The position numbers and the translations under genes are program-made. A stretch of DNA of 19,313 nt, from assembly GCA_039936115.1 (NCBI GenBank), contig JBDTIZ010000258.1, forward strand, positions 1 through 19,313, given 5' to 3'. Source of the DNA: DATIJJ01 sp039936115. Lineage in GTDB: Bacteria > Pseudomonadota > Gammaproteobacteria > DSM-16500. A model generated the notes under the pieces. The model was not told the DNA's origin, ran no database searches, and was given only the letters and a program-made list of their open reading frames with translations. Shown piece after piece: positions 1-8,868 of the stretch (positions are counted from its first letter, which is position 1; every line of letters starts with the position of its first letter).

Positions 1-3000
1 GGCCTAATCAACCGATCCGGCGCCATCAATGCCTGATACACCGTTCGTTGATTACTCGTCTCAGGATATTTTTTAAATAATTCTTTCACCGCTCCAACAA
101 AAGCATCCGGGTCAGATTTCTTGTAAGCAATCGCTAATGCTTTTAATTCGTCGTCACTGAATTTATCCATATACACCGTATGAAAACGATTGCGCAGTGC
201 GTCGGAGATCGAAGTACGGCCGCTTTCAGTGCTTGCATTTTGTGATCCCATCACCATAAATCCGCGTTTCAAAGCAGCAGGATCAGTCAATAAATCATTA
301 AGCAACGGCTCTAATGTCTCATCTAAATTCACTTCATCTAAAATAACAACCGCACCTTCACTCGCGGCTTTAATTAAAACATCATGCGCACTGTAATCTC
401 CCGCGCTAACTTGATAATAACGCTTCTGTAGATCCGAATTGTTTTCACTAAACGCATTTTTTTCCAAAATCATTCTAAATAAACTTGATTTACCTAAACC
501 AGAATCACCTTCCAACAAAACAGCTTGTTTTAAATAACCTTTAGCAGATCCACGCATCAAAAGATCTTGTTCTATCGCCGTCGTTAAATATTCTTTTTGA
601 CGCGTAATGTAGCGGCCAGGCAATAATTCTGTGACAGCTGGCCTGGCAACAGGCTTGGTTAATTTACCCATAATATTTAATGTAATCTCACCCGAAAAAT
701 GCTGTCGTTCGGTATTGTTATTGATGACGCCCGCAAATTCTGTCAAACAAGCAGATAACAAAATGGAATTAATATCTGGCATAGAGGATTGTTGTGCCGC
801 GAATACAAAACGTTGGGCAAGATTCTCAAGGTCACGAATTGAGAGAGGAAGAAATGTGTTGTAACTTTGCACTTTGTGGTAAGCAAATAATAATTGTTTT
901 GCTACGTTTGGACTAAATAATTTTTTAGATTCCAGAATATTTTTTAATACAACATTTTCTAGATAATTGTCATCCGGTATTTTTACGTATAATGTTTCAG
1001 CATGATTTTGAAAAAAAGAATGATAAGAACGATTAGGATAATTTTCTGGGTTTCCGGTGACAATGACTTTATGCTTATTACTTATCGGATAAAATTCTCC
1101 ATTGTAATAGACTGACTTGCGATCAGCGCTTAAGCCTTTGAGAAAGTCCCAAGTGCCTTCCTCCTTCATGTTAGCTTCATCAAGTAACAACACTTTTTCA
1201 GTGTCTGATTGATCAGTTAAAAAATCAATTATTCTAGCTGGACCTTCGAATGGTGTGATACCCAGCTTGTTACAAGTACTGCGCACCAACGTTGTTTTAC
1301 CTACGCCTGTCAAGCCTTTTAAAAAAACTAACGGCGATTCTGGGTCAGCTATCATCTCAAGTAATTGATCGACAGATTTTTGCGGGGCTGATTTTTTTTC
1401 ATCTGCTACAGACGGCGTTTTTAACGCATTATCAACTGCAAGCTGTAATCGCGTGTTGGCTTCATCAGACAAGAAAGGAACGCCATTTTTAAATTGAATA
1501 GCAGATACTAACTCTTTCCCTAAGATCATTTGTAAAGCTGAACCACTGAAACAATTTAATAATTTCCACTGATCAAAAGCTTCAAATGAATTCATGTCAG
1601 GCAGCATTGTTTTTAATTTTGTATAAGCAATGTCTTTGCCAACTTGAAAATTAAATAGATATTTGGCAACAGCGTTCAAATAAGCATAATCACTACTGTC
1701 TTTTGGATAGTCATAATGAAAAATGCCTTTGATCGGATTATGTCGATGGCGAGCTTTTTGTTTGAGCATCTTAAGCATATTTTTTAAGCGCTGATGAGAG
1801 AGCGCTGGCTTAGTTGGCATGCCTTTGCCTGCATGTGTAAGCGCATTAGCCATTTGATAAAATTGCCTAATCTTTTCTAACGATTTTTCCTCTGCCGGCG
1901 GAAAGGCAGCTTTATAATCTTCAAACTGATCGGTTTTATGTTCTCCAAGCTGATAATTTTGTTGCTGTAGATTCACTAAAGGTAACCGATGCGGCGTCAA
2001 GTTAGGCATAACGACATATAACTTTCCTGTGATACTAATACGCTCGCCATTACAGTAAATATGTGGATCATCAGAAGACATCAACGGCGCAAGTTGTTGA
2101 TAAAGTGCTGGGCTTAAGCTGCCATTCAAAACAACAGTTTCACCGGCCATGAGTGCTTTTAATAAACCTTTTTTAAGGTGAGAAAAATGCATGCTTTTGT
2201 CTTCACTTTCATGCGATGTTGTTTCAAAAATTAAATCTTTAAAACTCATTTGCGGTGTTAAATAAATAATTTTAGCTTCACCTAGCTCAGCTGATAATTG
2301 TTTGCTACAAAAATCTGGGTCATTACTCTGTCTAATTCTAGGATGTCTATCAGGCGGGCTGCTCTTGAGGTTTTCAATTTTAGCGCCAGGTGCCAAGACA
2401 AACTGGAAATTTTTTTCAGGGTATTTGCTGGCTTCAGCCATTAGCGCTTGCCAATCCCCTGCAGGAATCATATCAGTGATATAAAAATAGTGATGCGGTT
2501 TATATTGTTTTAAGAACCCATCTTCTTCGTGTCCGTAAGGTTTGCTAATAATTAATTGCCTGATGCATTCAGATAAGTTTTGCAAACAAAGATAAATCGG
2601 CTCTTTTGTTGAATCATTTTTAAATTCATCATGATTCAATATTGTCACTTCAGTCGCAATTTTTTTGTCATAGGGTTTTTCAGAAAATTCTATCCGCATG
2701 TCAGATGGAACTTCAATTAATTTGCCGTTGTAATATATTTTGCGCTCAATATTAATCTGCTCTACGAGCCGTAAAAAATCAGGATGAATGTCCCTAGGAT
2801 TGCGTGGATCTCTTGGCGGATTGAAAATTTTTAAAAGACTATTTTGTTCGATAGCTTCAAATAATTTTCCCGGTAAAAATTCTAATTTATCTCCAGACGT
2901 TTTGACACGCCCATAAATTTCTTCACGCCAAAGCGTGCGATGATAAAGGTCTAGTGATATCTCAGACTGTTTTGGGGGAGCTTGATGCTTTTCTTCGTAA

Positions 3001-6000
3001 GCGCTAAAAAATTCCGGCTGTAGTGTGTAAGGTTTATTTCGTGACGCAAATGCAGAGCACGCAGCCGTGCCTTCTGTCATCAAGCCAATCACTAGCACTT
3101 TTTCTCCGATTCGCTTATCGCGCAAAGTAGGCGGAGTATCTAAAATACTTTTGTAAAATGCGATTTCATTGGCGTTGAAATTACTCCAATTTACCACAAG
3201 TATGCCGGGTGATTTTTGTTCCGCGATCATATCGGTTAACGGTGTATTTTTTATTTTACGTCTATATCCATCACTAACTTTATAACGTCCTAAGTAATCT
3301 ATAAATTCTTTTGGTGAATTGATGTATAGTAATTGAGAGTGAGTGTCAAATTCAGAAGATGATTTGAGCTGGCTTTGAATTTCTCGGTAAATCTCAATGG
3401 GCAGTTGTTTTGGATTGAGCTGGATTAAAGCATTGCGTTTCCCGCTATCAAGAATCGTTTTGACTGTACTAAGCGGTTCTGGTTTAACGAGTTCTTCTAA
3501 TTGTTGATAATAAGCCTCTTTTCTTAGGATACGCTCAGCCGCTTCTTTCTCTTCTGCAGCAGTTAGTTTTTTTTCATGAGAAAAAAATCCTGGGCTATTT
3601 TCAGACTTTGTCTCAAAGTCATCCACGCGCAGACTCGCGGTTGTCTTGTCTATTATAGGTGCGCCGCCCAGATCAGTCCCATGCCAGATGGTTTTTGTAC
3701 CTAATTGATAAGGTGTTTCGCAAATTTGATGATCTTCATTAATATTCATTCTGACAGGAACACCCAGGAAATGTGCTAGAACCATATACGCTTCACTACG
3801 ATGTCGGCAACTGCCTTTTCGTTCTTTGATGATGCTCATTAAAGTTTCTAAACTAGTTTTGCCCGGATTAGTTAAAGCTTTATTATCAAATAAATCTGAA
3901 CAATATTGCTTAAGTAATACCATTCTCTCTTCTAAAGAAAACTGTTTAGACAACATGACAGTCGATATAAATGAATCTTTGTTTGCATTTAAATAGGAAT
4001 AGATCGTTTTGTAGAGAGAACTAGGCAACAAATTATTGGGTGCTACAATACGGATTTTTTCTTCGCGGGTGGGTTCTTTTTCGTAACTAGGCTCTTGCTT
4101 TAAATAATATAATAATTTTATTTTTTCATTTTTATTTTTTGATTTAATAGCATATTGCTGGCGATCAGGTTGCCAGAATAATTTAACGGCATCAGGTGGA
4201 TCACAATAAAGAAGAAGGCTGCCTTCAACAATAGGTCTTGTGCCGATAATCTCTTCAAGGTCTTTACCCGTAAATGTTCCAGAGATGAGTCCGCTCAGCG
4301 TATCAGGATTGGACTTAGCCATGGCATTTAGCTTGTCAATCAGACTGGAATCAAAAGTAGAAAAACCATGGGGTGAAGGAACTTCTTCCCATAACAGATT
4401 ACTTTCAGGTAAAAACTGCACTTCCTTTCGTGTAGGACAATAAACTCGTTCCACAATTTCATAACGCATCTCAGCTCGGTCAATGTCGTTTTGTGCTTTC
4501 AAACTGACTTTGACGCCTTCTGAAGACGCACTTGCCTCGGTCGGTAAGCCTGTTTTGCTATCAATAAGTATTTTATGTCTTTTCTTCAGAATAGCGGTAT
4601 TTTTATTTGCCGGCTTCGTGGGAGCCATAGCGTCTTGCAAAGAGATTGTTATTTTAGGGTTGTTGATATCAAAAGATATATGGTTACCATTTAAAATTAT
4701 TTCGCGAAGAAAAATGCAGCCTGTCAAATCAAACGTAAAGTCGCCTTCGGCCGACGTATTTATTTCTAGTTTACGTAAGAGAGGTGTTTTGAGGGAATAT
4801 TTTTTTAAAGAGGAATTTTTAATAGATACCGTTTCTAATTTGGGAGCAGACAGCTCGAGATCCGAAAGGGATTTAGTATCAAGCATCAAATGCTTAAGCG
4901 AGAGCAATTCGGTTCTGTAGAAATGTTCAAATTTTACTTCTATATCTCTAGGGTCATCATTGCCATCCTCTATCATGAGTGATTGTAGTGAATTATTTTC
5001 GATTCTAACGACACGACTGGGGTATCTTCTAATACCAATAGATTGGATCAGCCTTTTTTGTGAGACATCATCAACGTAAGCTTGTCCGAGTCCGTCCAAG
5101 ATAAAATGTTGTGTAGCGAGTGGCAAATCCGCAGTTGTAATATTACCTGAATTTTCTGAGAGCTCGCATTTATCTATATTTAATGAAGGATTATTTTTTA
5201 AACTTGAATAATTTTTTAAATCCATATAGGTGAGTTGAGATAGATCTGAACTTGCTTGGCATTCAATTTTAACTCCCATACATTCTGTTAAGCATGGGAA
5301 TTGCGCAAGATCAATACTAGCCATGAGCAATGGACAGTTTCGAATAATGAGACGTTTAAGCTTAGGTAAATTCTTTAATTCCAGGAATTTTAGAGAGGGA
5401 CAATCCTGGATGATTAATTCCTCTAATTCAGTGAGACTTTCAAAGTGAAAACTTTTCGTGGCATTGTTAATGCGAGATACACCGTATACCTTATCTATCA
5501 AAATACTTTTTAATTTAGGATACGAGTTTCCATTGATCTCAAATGACATCCTTTTGCGATTATTTAGAGTTGAATTTTCTAGAATTAATTTCTCGAGTGC
5601 CAAAGCTTTTGAATCAAGTAAAGTTGAGATGTCTATGCTTGAATTGCATATTTCAAAATTCCGAAGATTTTTATTGTTTTCAAGTAAAGTCAAAATCCAT
5701 GCCTCATTATAATCAGTATCGTAATAAGACTTTATTTTTAGTCGCGTGAGTTTTTTTATTACTTCAACGAGGAAATCTCTATTCTTGTCGGCTAAAAAAC
5801 TATCCGTTTCAATATCTTCGAAGTTTGCGTAGTGACTTTTATTTTCTATATTGTTGAGTGTTAGACCTCTGTTACCGATATGTTTGGTGTATACGTAATC
5901 TCTCACATTACCAGGAAACCGAATGCCAGAAGAAATAAGATGAGCATTTATAGCTGTATCAATTTGCAAATGTAAAAAAGCAACCTCATAATCACTTAAA

Positions 6001-6728
6001 TGGGGAAATTGACTATTTTGCCAAGTACAACGCGGATCTTCTATTTCAATTCGCTTTAAATTGGGAAATGTTTTTTTAATCCAAGCCACTTCACCTCGTG
6101 TTGGGATAGTTAAGATCTTCAGTGTTTTAATTGCGTTGCAATCAACCCCTTCTATTCGTTTATGGATTACTGCTTGTTCCAAAGAGATATCACTTAAATC
6201 AAAATAGTCTTCCGCATACTTGCTTAAGTGGTCAGGTAGTTTTAGATAATTTTGTTGTGCGTATTTTTTGAGTAACTCATGATATTCTGCGTGATCCAAA
6301 ATAATATAATCATCAGCAACGCCTTGGGCGGCGAGAATTTTTTTAATATCCGCTTTGGTGGCAAACGGCATTTTAGCGCGTAGGGTAAAAAAATCACTGG
6401 CCGATGATAAGGGTTTGGCTTGGTTGATAGGCTGATTTAATTTAGTTAAGGCGTAGGTTTCAAAGTGTTCTATCAAATGATTCAGTAATCTAATATCAAC
6501 TAATTCCAATCCTCGATCAATTGGATCTGCCAAAATAATTTTACGTTTGGGCTTAGTTGCGATGCTTGCATTAAATGTCACCCAACAATTTTCGTCGCCT
6601 TCCATAAAACAAGCTAAGGTATCCAATACACCGGGACCCGTGTCACTCGCTGTTGCCACAATATCAAATTCCCGCTTTTTTTCAGCCGGGCTATCGAGTA
6701 ATTCGTCTAACTCTCTGGATTTACTCAT
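1..6728 (-). CDS. Giant LRR / transglutaminase-like / tandem AAA+ protein (3' end outside window)
   Basis: One open frame of 2242 codons with no stop, running off the left edge, so the protein is C-terminally incomplete here. An in-frame TAA lies two codons upstream of ATG 6728, so the start cannot be earlier; no good Shine-Dalgarno is visible. Residues about 190-700 hold irregular LxxLxIxxC/NxxL repeats, clearest near 420-470 (LPKLKRLIIRNCP), which is LRR-like. Residues about 960-1025 match bacterial transglutaminase-like domains: Cys974 in GSCRHRSEAY, His1000 in NEDHQ, Asp1019 in TDLGGAP. Two AAA-like units without a P-loop follow (about 1165-1345 and 1400-1575). Then come an AAA+ module with Walker A GLTGVGKT (Lys1811) and Walker B LLLDEAN (Asp1850), and a second with GDSGLGKS (Lys2080), ILDEVN (Asp2131) and LRNRF (Arg2181), the MoxR/midasin/dynein-related style. 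The function is unknown; an effector, a defence ATPase or a remodelling machine are all possible. Confidence 0.88.
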   Translation of the reverse strand, partial: MSKSRELDELLDSPAEKKREFDIVATASDTGPGVLDTLACFMEGDENCWVTFNASIATKPKRKIILADPIDRGLELVDIRLLNHLIEHFETYALTKLNQPINQAKPLSSASDFFTLRAKMPFATKADIKKILAAQGVADDYIILDHAEYHELLKKYAQQNYLKLPDHLSKYAEDYFDLSDISLEQAVIHKRIEGVDCNAIKTLKILTIPTRGEVAWIKKTFPNLKRIEIEDPRCTWQNSQFPHLSDYEVAFLHLQIDTAINAHLISSGIRFPGNVRDYVYTKHIGNRGLTLNNIENKSHYANFEDIETDSFLADKNRDFLVEVIKKLTRLKIKSYYDTDYNEAWILTLLENNKNLRNFEICNSSIDISTLLDSKALALEKLILENSTLNNRKRMSFEINGNSYPKLKSILIDKVYGVSRINNATKSFHFESLTELEELIIQDCPSLKFLELKNLPKLKRLIIRNCPLLMASIDLAQFPCLTECMGVKIECQASSDLSQLTYMDLKNYSSLKNNPSLNIDKCELSENSGNITTADLPLATQHFILDGLGQAYVDDVSQKRLIQSIGIRRYPSRVVRIENNSLQSLMIEDGNDDPRDIEVKFEHFYRTELLSLKHLMLDTKSLSDLELSAPKLETVSIKNSSLKKYSLKTPLLRKLEINTSAEGDFTFDLTGCIFLREIILNGNHISFDINNPKITISLQDAMAPTKPANKNTAILKKRHKILIDSKTGLPTEASASSEGVKVSLKAQNDIDRAEMRYEIVERVYCPTRKEVQFLPESNLLWEEVPSPHGFSTFDSSLIDKLNAMAKSNPDTLSGLISGTFTGKDLEEIIGTRPIVEGSLLLYCDPPDAVKLFWQPDRQQYAIKSKNKNEKIKLLYYLKQEPSYEKEPTREEKIRIVAPNNLLPSSLYKTIYSYLNANKDSFISTVMLSKQFSLEERMVLLKQYCSDLFDNKALTNPGKTSLETLMSIIKERKGSCRHRSEAYMVLAHFLGVPVRMNINEDHQICETPYQLGTKTIWHGTDLGGAPIIDKTTASLRVDDFETKSENSPGFFSHEKKLTAAEEKEAAERILRKEAYYQQLEELVKPEPLSTVKTILDSGKRNALIQLNPKQLPIEIYREIQSQLKSSSEFDTHSQLLYINSPKEFIDYLGRYKVSDGYRRKIKNTPLTDMIAEQKSPGILVVNWSNFNANEIAFYKSILDTPPTLRDKRIGEKVLVIGLMTEGTAACSAFASRNKPYTLQPEFFSAYEEKHQAPPKQSEISLDLYHRTLWREEIYGRVKTSGDKLEFLPGKLFEAIEQNSLLKIFNPPRDPRNPRDIHPDFLRLVEQINIERKIYYNGKLIEVPSDMRIEFSEKPYDKKIATEVTILNHDEFKNDSTKEPIYLCLQNLSECIRQLIISKPYGHEEDGFLKQYKPHHYFYITDMIPAGDWQALMAEASKYPEKNFQFVLAPGAKIENLKSSPPDRHPRIRQSNDPDFCSKQLSAELGEAKIIYLTPQMSFKDLIFETTSHESEDKSMHFSHLKKGLLKALMAGETVVLNGSLSPALYQQLAPLMSSDDPHIYCNGERISITGKLYVVMPNLTPHRLPLVNLQQQNYQLGEHKTDQFEDYKAAFPPAEEKSLEKIRQFYQMANALTHAGKGMPTKPALSHQRLKNMLKMLKQKARHRHNPIKGIFHYDYPKDSSDYAYLNAVAKYLFNFQVGKDIAYTKLKTMLPDMNSFEAFDQWKLLNCFSGSALQMILGKELVSAIQFKNGVPFLSDEANTRLQLAVDNALKTPSVADEKKSAPQKSVDQLLEMIADPESPLVFLKGLTGVGKTTLVRSTCNKLGITPFEGPARIIDFLTDQSDTEKVLLLDEANMKEEGTWDFLKGLSADRKSVYYNGEFYPISNKHKVIVTGNPENYPNRSYHSFFQNHAETLYVKIPDDNYLENVVLKNILESKKLFSPNVAKQLLFAYHKVQSYNTFLPLSIRDLENLAQRFVFAAQQSSMPDINSILLSACLTEFAGVINNNTERQHFSGEITLNIMGKLTKPVARPAVTELLPGRYITRQKEYLTTAIEQDLLMRGSAKGYLKQAVLLEGDSGLGKSSLFRMILEKNAFSENNSDLQKRYYQVSAGDYSAHDVLIKAASEGAVVILDEVNLDETLEPLLNDLLTDPAALKRGFMVMGSQNASTESGRTSISDALRNRFHTVYMDKFSDDELKALAIAYKKSDPDAFVGAVKELFKKYPETSNQRTVYQALMAPDRLIR

Positions 6729-6763
6729 AATTTACTCATCGTCTGCGCAAGTTATCTTTTATT

Positions 6764-6796
6764 ATTATAGCGCAGATAGTGTTGTTGATTTATCTG
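6764..6796 (-). promoter_or_regulatory. Probable -10 region of the giant gene, set in inverted repeats
   Basis: Read on the minus strand, 6769-6764 is a perfect TATAAT, 36 bases before the giant gene's ATG. No good -35 hexamer sits 16-18 bases upstream. The -10 box is enclosed by a 7-bp inverted repeat, TCTGCGC at 6776-6770 and GCGCAGA at 6748-6742. A second one, CAGATA/TATCTG, spans 6773-6796. A weak -35 with symmetric sites around the -10 suggests regulated expression, but the regulator is not identifiable. Confidence 0.4.
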
Positions 6797-6886
6797 TCTT
6801 GCGGATTCTGCTTTTCTGCTGGACTTTATTGTTTTGCTTCACTAACCTTTATCCCAGGTATGAATTAAATGAAGAGGATTTCAACA

Positions 6887-7534
6887 ATGAAAATTATAAA
6901 AAATATTAGCATGGCAGCCATTTTATTGAGTACCGCAACAACAGTTTATGCCACTGCGCCGGGTTTTTATTTGGGCGCTATGGTGGGCCCAAGCAATATT
7001 CACGCTAAAACGATGGACATAGAAATCAACGATATCCCACCAATTTTTGAAACGGTCAAACCAACCAGCACTGGGTTTGGTGAACGCGCTTTTGCTGGTT
7101 ATCAACTTAATCCCTATGCGGGATTTGAAATGGGTTTTACGCATTATGGTTCTGCTGAATATAAAGTTCAGAGTTTTTGCAATAATCCGCTCTTACGTGA
7201 AAATGCCATTGATGTTGTTGGGAAGCTGATGTTTCCTTTTTCTACCAGCGGCTTCGATGTTTTTGGTAAAGGTGGTTTTGCTGTTGTCAGAAGCAGTCAA
7301 TCGAGCAGCCTGACATCATCAACGCTAAGCGACTGCGGTGGAAATAATGCTAACACAACGTCTGTTCGACCGACTGCATCGCTAGGCGCAAGTTATGATA
7401 TTACTCAGGCTTGGGTTGCAGATTTATCTTATAATCATATTTTTGGTGGAAGTGGTATTCAAAACGTTGATTTTGTGGCGCTGGGGATTTCTTATCACTT
7501 TGTTGATTTGTATTGCGGACAGTTCTTGTGCTAG
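6887..7534 (+). CDS. Small outer-membrane beta-barrel protein (opacity/OmpA-barrel-like)
   Basis: A 215-residue protein when started at ATG 6887, preceded by AAGAGGA at 8-base spacing; the in-frame ATG at 6869 lies upstream of that site and is less likely. Residues 1-22 form a classic signal peptide (KIIKN, hydrophobic core, cleavage after VYA). The mature part has alternating aromatic/glycine strands such as GFYLGAMVG, GFEMGFTHYG and FVALGISYHF, the pattern of porin-like barrels of the OMP_b-brl/opacity class. Such proteins insert in the outer membrane and often bind host or structural ligands; the specific role here is unknown. It is divergent from the giant gene. Unusually, ten residues (VDLYCGQFLC) follow the expected terminal aromatic YHF, adding two cysteines to two internal ones. 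Confidence 0.82.
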   Translation: MKIIKNISMAAILLSTATTVYATAPGFYLGAMVGPSNIHAKTMDIEINDIPPIFETVKPTSTGFGERAFAGYQLNPYAGFEMGFTHYGSAEYKVQSFCNNPLLRENAIDVVGKLMFPFSTSGFDVFGKGGFAVVRSSQSSSLTSSTLSDCGGNNANTTSVRPTASLGASYDITQAWVADLSYNHIFGGSGIQNVDFVALGISYHFVDLYCGQFLC

Positions 7535-7545
7535 CAGACTACTCA

Positions 7546-7575
7546 CCGTCACCCGCACTTGTTGCGGGGTGACGG
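7546..7575. repeat. Hairpin of the CACCCCGCAC repeat family between convergent genes
   Basis: The stretch can fold into a stem of about 12 bp (CCGTCACCC-GCA with TTGCGGGGTGACGG, one bulged G) around a short CTTG-type loop. It matches one arm of the larger palindromic elements near 9957-10070 and 18580-18699. It lies between the stop of the outer-membrane protein gene (7534) and the stop of hemW (7619), so it may work as a terminator for both, though no T-run follows on the plus strand. Confidence 0.6.
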
Positions 7576-7618
7576 AGCGTCAAGCAAAAGAAATTTTGAC
7601 CATTCAAAACACACTGGA

Positions 7619-8785
7619 TTAACTGGCAGATTTACGCGGCAAAAACAAACTAATCACATCATTCAAAAATCGCAACCCTTGCTCAGTCGCACAAATCACC
7701 GCCGGGTCATTCATCATTAATTCTTTTTCTTTAGCAAACGTTAAAATCGGCTCTAACGAACTTAATGGTAATCCAGTGCGCTCAGTAAATAATTCAGCCG
7801 ACACGCCCCGAGTTAAGCGCAATGCATTTAACATAAATTCAAAACGAATATCTTCTTCACTCAAAACTGTTGTTGAAGTCGTAAATTTTTTCTCTGGATT
7901 TAAATAATCTTTAGGATTTTTTAACTGGGAATGACGTGTAATGATTTGCTGCGAGACATCGGTTAATTTACTATGCGCGCCCGCGCCTATTCCTAGATAA
8001 TCACCGAATTCCCAATAATTTACGTTATGGACGCATTCGCGATCAGATTTTGCATACGCTGAAATTTCATATTGATGCAACCCAGCCACCTTCAATTTTT
8101 CTTTGCCTTGTTCTTGAATTTCCCATAACACATCATCCTCGGGTAATCGTGGTGGCTGATGATGAAAAAAAGTATTAGGTTCTATCGTGAGCTGGTACCA
8201 AGATAAATGCGGCGGTTGGAACGCTAACGCATCTTGCAAATCCGACAGTGCATCTTCTATGGATTGCGCTGGCAATCCATGCATCAAATCTAAATTAAAA
8301 TTATCAAAACCCGCATTGATGGCAGCATCAATCGCGCGTAAGGCATATTCTCGATTGTGAATACGACCTAATGCATGCAATTTTTCATCTTGCAGGCTTT
8401 GCACCCCTATCGAGAGTCGATTCACACCCGCTTGTCGAAAACCCTGAAACCGTTTTTCATCAACAGTACCAGGATTAGCCTCCAGGGTTATTTCAATTTG
8501 AGGGCCAAAGCGAAGCCGATGATGCACGCCGGTCAGAATCTTTTCTATTGCCCCGGCCGAAAAAAGACTAGGCGTGCCGCCGCCAAAAAAAATACTTACG
8601 ATACGACGGCCCCAAATAGCAGGTAATTGTTCATCTAGGTCATTCAGCAAGGCTTCGATATACAAATCTTCTGGCACATCGTGCTGCGCTTCATGTGAAT
8701 TAAAGTCACAATAAGGGCATTTGCGTACACACCATGGGATATGGATATAAAGGCTTAAAGGTATTGTTACGTCAAAATTTTGCAT
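7619..8785 (-). CDS. hemW: HemW-type radical SAM protein (coproporphyrinogen III oxidase-like, heme chaperone)
   Basis: A 388-residue protein, close to the usual 375-390 of HemW. The N-terminus reads PLSLYIHIPWCVRKCPYCDF, with the radical SAM CxxxCxxC (Cys19, Cys23, Cys26) that binds a 4Fe-4S cluster. As in HemW, and unlike true HemN, the fourth cysteine (CxxCxC) is replaced by Phe. FFGGGTPS follows, the glycine-rich SAM-binding motif, and GVQS and NLDLMHGLP are also family-typical. HemW proteins bind heme and are thought to deliver it to respiratory enzymes, so this is probably not an oxidase. I chose ATG 8785 because its spacing to PLSLYIHIP resembles the E. coli protein; an in-frame TTG at 8818 would add 11 residues. 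It is divergent from mdh. Confidence 0.93.
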   Translation of the reverse strand: MQNFDVTIPLSLYIHIPWCVRKCPYCDFNSHEAQHDVPEDLYIEALLNDLDEQLPAIWGRRIVSIFFGGGTPSLFSAGAIEKILTGVHHRLRFGPQIEITLEANPGTVDEKRFQGFRQAGVNRLSIGVQSLQDEKLHALGRIHNREYALRAIDAAINAGFDNFNLDLMHGLPAQSIEDALSDLQDALAFQPPHLSWYQLTIEPNTFFHHQPPRLPEDDVLWEIQEQGKEKLKVAGLHQYEISAYAKSDRECVHNVNYWEFGDYLGIGAGAHSKLTDVSQQIITRHSQLKNPKDYLNPEKKFTTSTTVLSEEDIRFEFMLNALRLTRGVSAELFTERTGLPLSSLEPILTFAKEKELMMNDPAVICATEQGLRFLNDVISLFLPRKSAS

Positions 8786-8812
8786 GGTACGGAGTATATC
8801 AGCATTTGTTAA

Positions 8813-8841
8813 TTTCAACTCTCAAAGTTTCGCGTTAGAAT
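8813..8841 (+). promoter_or_regulatory. Possible mdh promoter
   Basis: TAGAAT at 8836-8841 is a good -10 candidate 28 bases before the mdh ATG. The hexamer 17 bases upstream, TTTCAA at 8813-8818, is a poor -35. The site sits between mdh and the divergent hemW. Confidence 0.3.
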
Positions 8842-8868
8842 AGCGCCACATTCAACCAGGAGAACGTC

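Noticed and set aside
4483..4920. A plus-strand open frame of 145 codons, and other short plus-strand frames within 190-5750
   Set aside because: All lie opposite the giant minus-strand gene, whose motifs confirm its frame from Walker A at about 500 to the LRR part at about 5350. They show no domains or ribosome-binding sites.
6547..6909. A plus-strand frame of 120 codons spanning the giant gene's start and the barrel gene's start
   Set aside because: It overlaps both real genes and the promoter region, and its translation has no recognisable features.
8786..8818. Extending hemW to the TTG codon at 8818
   Set aside because: There is no properly spaced ribosome-binding site before the TTG, and the ATG start gives an N-terminus like known HemW proteins. 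It is not excluded.
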